From assembly GCA_002365595.1 (NCBI GenBank), contig DFAM01000016.1, positions 73,691 to 137,690 of the forward strand: 64,000 bases of DNA, given 5' to 3'. The translations under genes were made by a program, and so were the position numbers. Below, piece after piece: positions 62,272 to 64,000 of the stretch (its first letter is position 1; each line of letters opens with the position of its first letter). Source of the stretch: Acinetobacter sp. UBA3106. Lineage in GTDB: Bacteria > Pseudomonadota > Gammaproteobacteria > Pseudomonadales > Moraxellaceae. Under the pieces are notes generated by a model that was not told the origin of the DNA, did no database searches, and was given only the letters and a program-made list of their open reading frames with translations.

Positions 62272-62754
62272 ATGATCGACTCAGAAGGTTTCCGACCGAA
62301 TGTCGGGATCATTTTGGCAAACGACATTGGACAAGTTTTATGGGCAAAACGCATTGGACACAATGCTTGGCAATTTCCACAAGGAGGGATCCAGTATGGA
62401 GAATCCCCCGAACAGGCACTTTACCGTGAGCTGAGAGAAGAAGTTGGTTTATTGCCCGAACATGTTCAAATTGTAGCGCAAACAAAAGGTTGGCTGCGTT
62501 ATCGTTTGCCGCAACGGTATATACGCTCGGATTCAGACCCGGTGTGTATTGGTCAAAAACAGAAGTGGTTTTTACTGAAGCTGACAGCACCAGCAAAAAA
62601 TATTCAGCTGGATTTGTCTGACCCACCTGAGTTTGACCAGTGGCAATGGGTAAGTTATTGGTACCCATTAGGCCAGGTCGTGAATTTTAAACGCGATGTA
62701 TACCGAAAGGCGATGGTAGAACTGTGTCATCAGTTACCTTCCATCCAGGTATAA
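62272..62754 (+). CDS. rppH: RNA pyrophosphohydrolase
   Basis: RppH removes pyrophosphate from 5' triphosphate RNA and so triggers mRNA decay. The 160 residues begin MIDSEGFRPNVGIILAN and carry the Nudix box GX5EX7REUXEEXGU in GGIQYGESPEQALYREL-REEVGL (about 38-60). Its C-terminal half includes QKQKWFLLKL. It precedes ptsP, 82 bases apart, an order conserved in many gamma-proteobacteria. Confidence 0.97.
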   Translation: MIDSEGFRPNVGIILANDIGQVLWAKRIGHNAWQFPQGGIQYGESPEQALYRELREEVGLLPEHVQIVAQTKGWLRYRLPQRYIRSDSDPVCIGQKQKWFLLKLTAPAKNIQLDLSDPPEFDQWQWVSYWYPLGQVVNFKRDVYRKAMVELCHQLPSIQV

Positions 62755-62836
62755 AAAATTGCATGAAAAGGCAGATTTTTTAGTAGCAAGTTGTTATAAA
62801 TAAAAACAGTTTTAAACTTATTGTGGAGCAGATTTT

Positions 62837-64000
62837 ATGTCGAATATGCAACTGGACACCTTAAGACGCATTGTGCAGGAAATCAATGCGTCCACCAGTT
62901 TGCATGAATCACTCGACATCATGGTCAATCAGGTTGCTGAAGCCATGCATGTAGATGTCTGCTCCATTTACCTGCTTGATGAACGTAACCAGCGTTATCT
63001 GCTCATGGCGTCTAAAGGATTAAATCCTGAAGCTGTCGGGCACGTTTCTTTACATACTAGTGAAGGTCTGGTCGGACTGGTAGGTCAACGCGAAGAAATC
63101 GTCAATCTGGACAATGCACCGAAGCATGAACGCTTTATGTACCTGCCTGAAACCGGGGAAGAAATTTATAATTCTTTTCTTGGCGTTCCTGTCATGTACC
63201 GCCGTAAAGTGATGGGCGTTCTGGTGGTACAAAATAAAGAATCTCAAGATTTTAGTGAAGCTGCCGAATCGTTCCTGGTCACGCTGTGTGCCCAGCTTTC
63301 CGGTGTAATTGCCCATGCTCATGCGGTCGGCAATATCGATGTATTCCGCAAGCCAAGCAACCTTCCCGCTTATAAAACCTTCCAGGGTGTTTCAGGTTCA
63401 GGCGGCATTGCCTTAGGGCGTGCCGTCATTCTCTATCCGCCTGCAGATTTGGCGGCTGTACCTGACCGTGAAGCGGATGACATCAGTGAAGAACTGGAAC
63501 TGCTTGATCATGCGCTGAATGCGGTGCGTCAGGAAATTCAATCCCTTGATGAAAAAATGCAAGATGCCTTAATGGCAGAAGAACGCGCCCTATTTAGCGT
63601 GTTCTTGCGCATGCTGGATGAAAATGCTTTACCTTCTGAAATTAAAGCTGAAATCCGCGATGGTAACTGGGCACAAGGTGCAGTCAGAAATGTCATTGAT
63701 AATCACATTGCCCTGTTTGCACAAATGGAAGACGATTATCTACGCGAACGTGTTTCCGACCTGAAAGATCTCGGACGTCGCATTCTGGCATTTTTACAGG
63801 AAGCCGATGCCAGCCATCGCGAACTGACTGATGAAAGTATTCTGATTGGGGAAGAAATTTCAACGGCAGCCCTGGTTGAATTACCGGTCGATAAAATTGC
63901 TGCGATTGTCACCACCGAAGGTGCCATGAACTCGCATATGGTGATTGTGGCACGTGCGCTGGGCATTCCTACTGTGGTTGGTGTCACTGAACTGCCGATT
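62837..64000 (+). CDS. ptsP: PtsP, nitrogen PTS enzyme I (5' part, cut by window end)
   Basis: EI-Ntr phosphorylates NPr with phosphoenolpyruvate and signals nitrogen or potassium status. The visible 388 codons encode an N-terminal GAF domain (about 17-165: ESLDIMVNQVAEAMHVDVCSIYLLDE) and then the PEP-utilising enzyme I domain with its helical NPr-binding part. The segment GAMNSHMVIVARALGIPT near 368-385 contains the phosphorylated His. The PEP-binding barrel lies beyond 64000. The start at 62837 has GGAG 8 bases before. Confidence 0.95.
   Translation, partial: MSNMQLDTLRRIVQEINASTSLHESLDIMVNQVAEAMHVDVCSIYLLDERNQRYLLMASKGLNPEAVGHVSLHTSEGLVGLVGQREEIVNLDNAPKHERFMYLPETGEEIYNSFLGVPVMYRRKVMGVLVVQNKESQDFSEAAESFLVTLCAQLSGVIAHAHAVGNIDVFRKPSNLPAYKTFQGVSGSGGIALGRAVILYPPADLAAVPDREADDISEELELLDHALNAVRQEIQSLDEKMQDALMAEERALFSVFLRMLDENALPSEIKAEIRDGNWAQGAVRNVIDNHIALFAQMEDDYLRERVSDLKDLGRRILAFLQEADASHRELTDESILIGEEISTAALVELPVDKIAAIVTTEGAMNSHMVIVARALGIPTVVGVTELPI

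Noticed and set aside
1..64000. CRISPR arrays, tRNA or rRNA genes, prophage, intact insertion sequences
   Set aside because: I saw no regular direct repeats with spacers, no cloverleaf with CCA-type end, no rRNA sequence, and no transposase or integrase frame.

Overview
The window is a chromosomal segment of a gamma-proteobacterium. I read it as Acinetobacter or a close Moraxellaceae relative. The reasons are moderate-to-low GC, an IlvI with the pseudomonad-type N-terminus on a TTG start, a GEAS form of the IlvI thiamine motif, a rppH-ptsP pair, and AT-rich spacers ending in A/T-flanked hairpins. It is almost entirely core genome. I see no rRNA, tRNA, CRISPR array, prophage or intact insertion sequence.

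Layout. 1-3.4 kb: minus-strand branched-chain amino acid genes (ilvC, then the coupled pair ilvI-ilvN). 3.4-9.1 kb: an AT-rich spacer, a DUF4124 protein, then leuS, lptE and holA. 9.2-14.1 kb: a three-gene MacA-MacB-outer membrane factor exporter operon with a Fur-like site upstream. 14.1-19 kb: a solitary CHAP-like cysteine amidase, thyA-folA, a DUF4105 membrane protein, a META-domain lipoprotein and msrA. 19-22 kb: tonB-exbB-exbD behind a Fur-like site, and purU. 22-27.8 kb: a TetR regulator divergent from an aldehyde dehydrogenase, rpmB-rpmG, a YbaL-type K+ antiporter and two small conserved proteins. 28-37.9 kb: an RRM protein, a UvrD-like helicase, glycerate kinase, a membrane-anchored metzincin-like protein, topA, a PIN-like protein and slyX. 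37.9-44.4 kb: uup, an LpxL-like acyltransferase, a family 4 glycosyltransferase, an acetyltransferase, a small membrane protein and an EEP-fold hydrolase. 44.6-52.6 kb: asd, a FimV split over two genes, ansA, truA, an AraC regulator, infA and a lipoprotein. 52.7-57 kb: the minus-strand leuC-leuD-lipoprotein-leuB cluster. 57-64 kb: DUF2061, a LysR regulator, ovoA (ovothiol), DUF2789, a HAD phosphatase, rppH and the first 388 codons of ptsP, cut by the window edge.

The most unusual things are mainly outside proteins. A three-hairpin intergenic element occurs twice (about 30633-30725 and 40908-41000); in two different stems both sides change together, so base pairing is kept. A family of GC-rich palindromes sits behind leuS, thyA and truA. 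One spacer (about 43035-43260) combines an FNR/ANR-like site, a long closed stem and a terminator-like hairpin, which suggests a small RNA. Protein-level points are the clean FimV fission, the orphan CHAP-like amidase without a visible immunity gene, the HExxHxxGxxD protein and the degenerate PIN-like protein. None of these proves a new system; the checks that would decide are stated.
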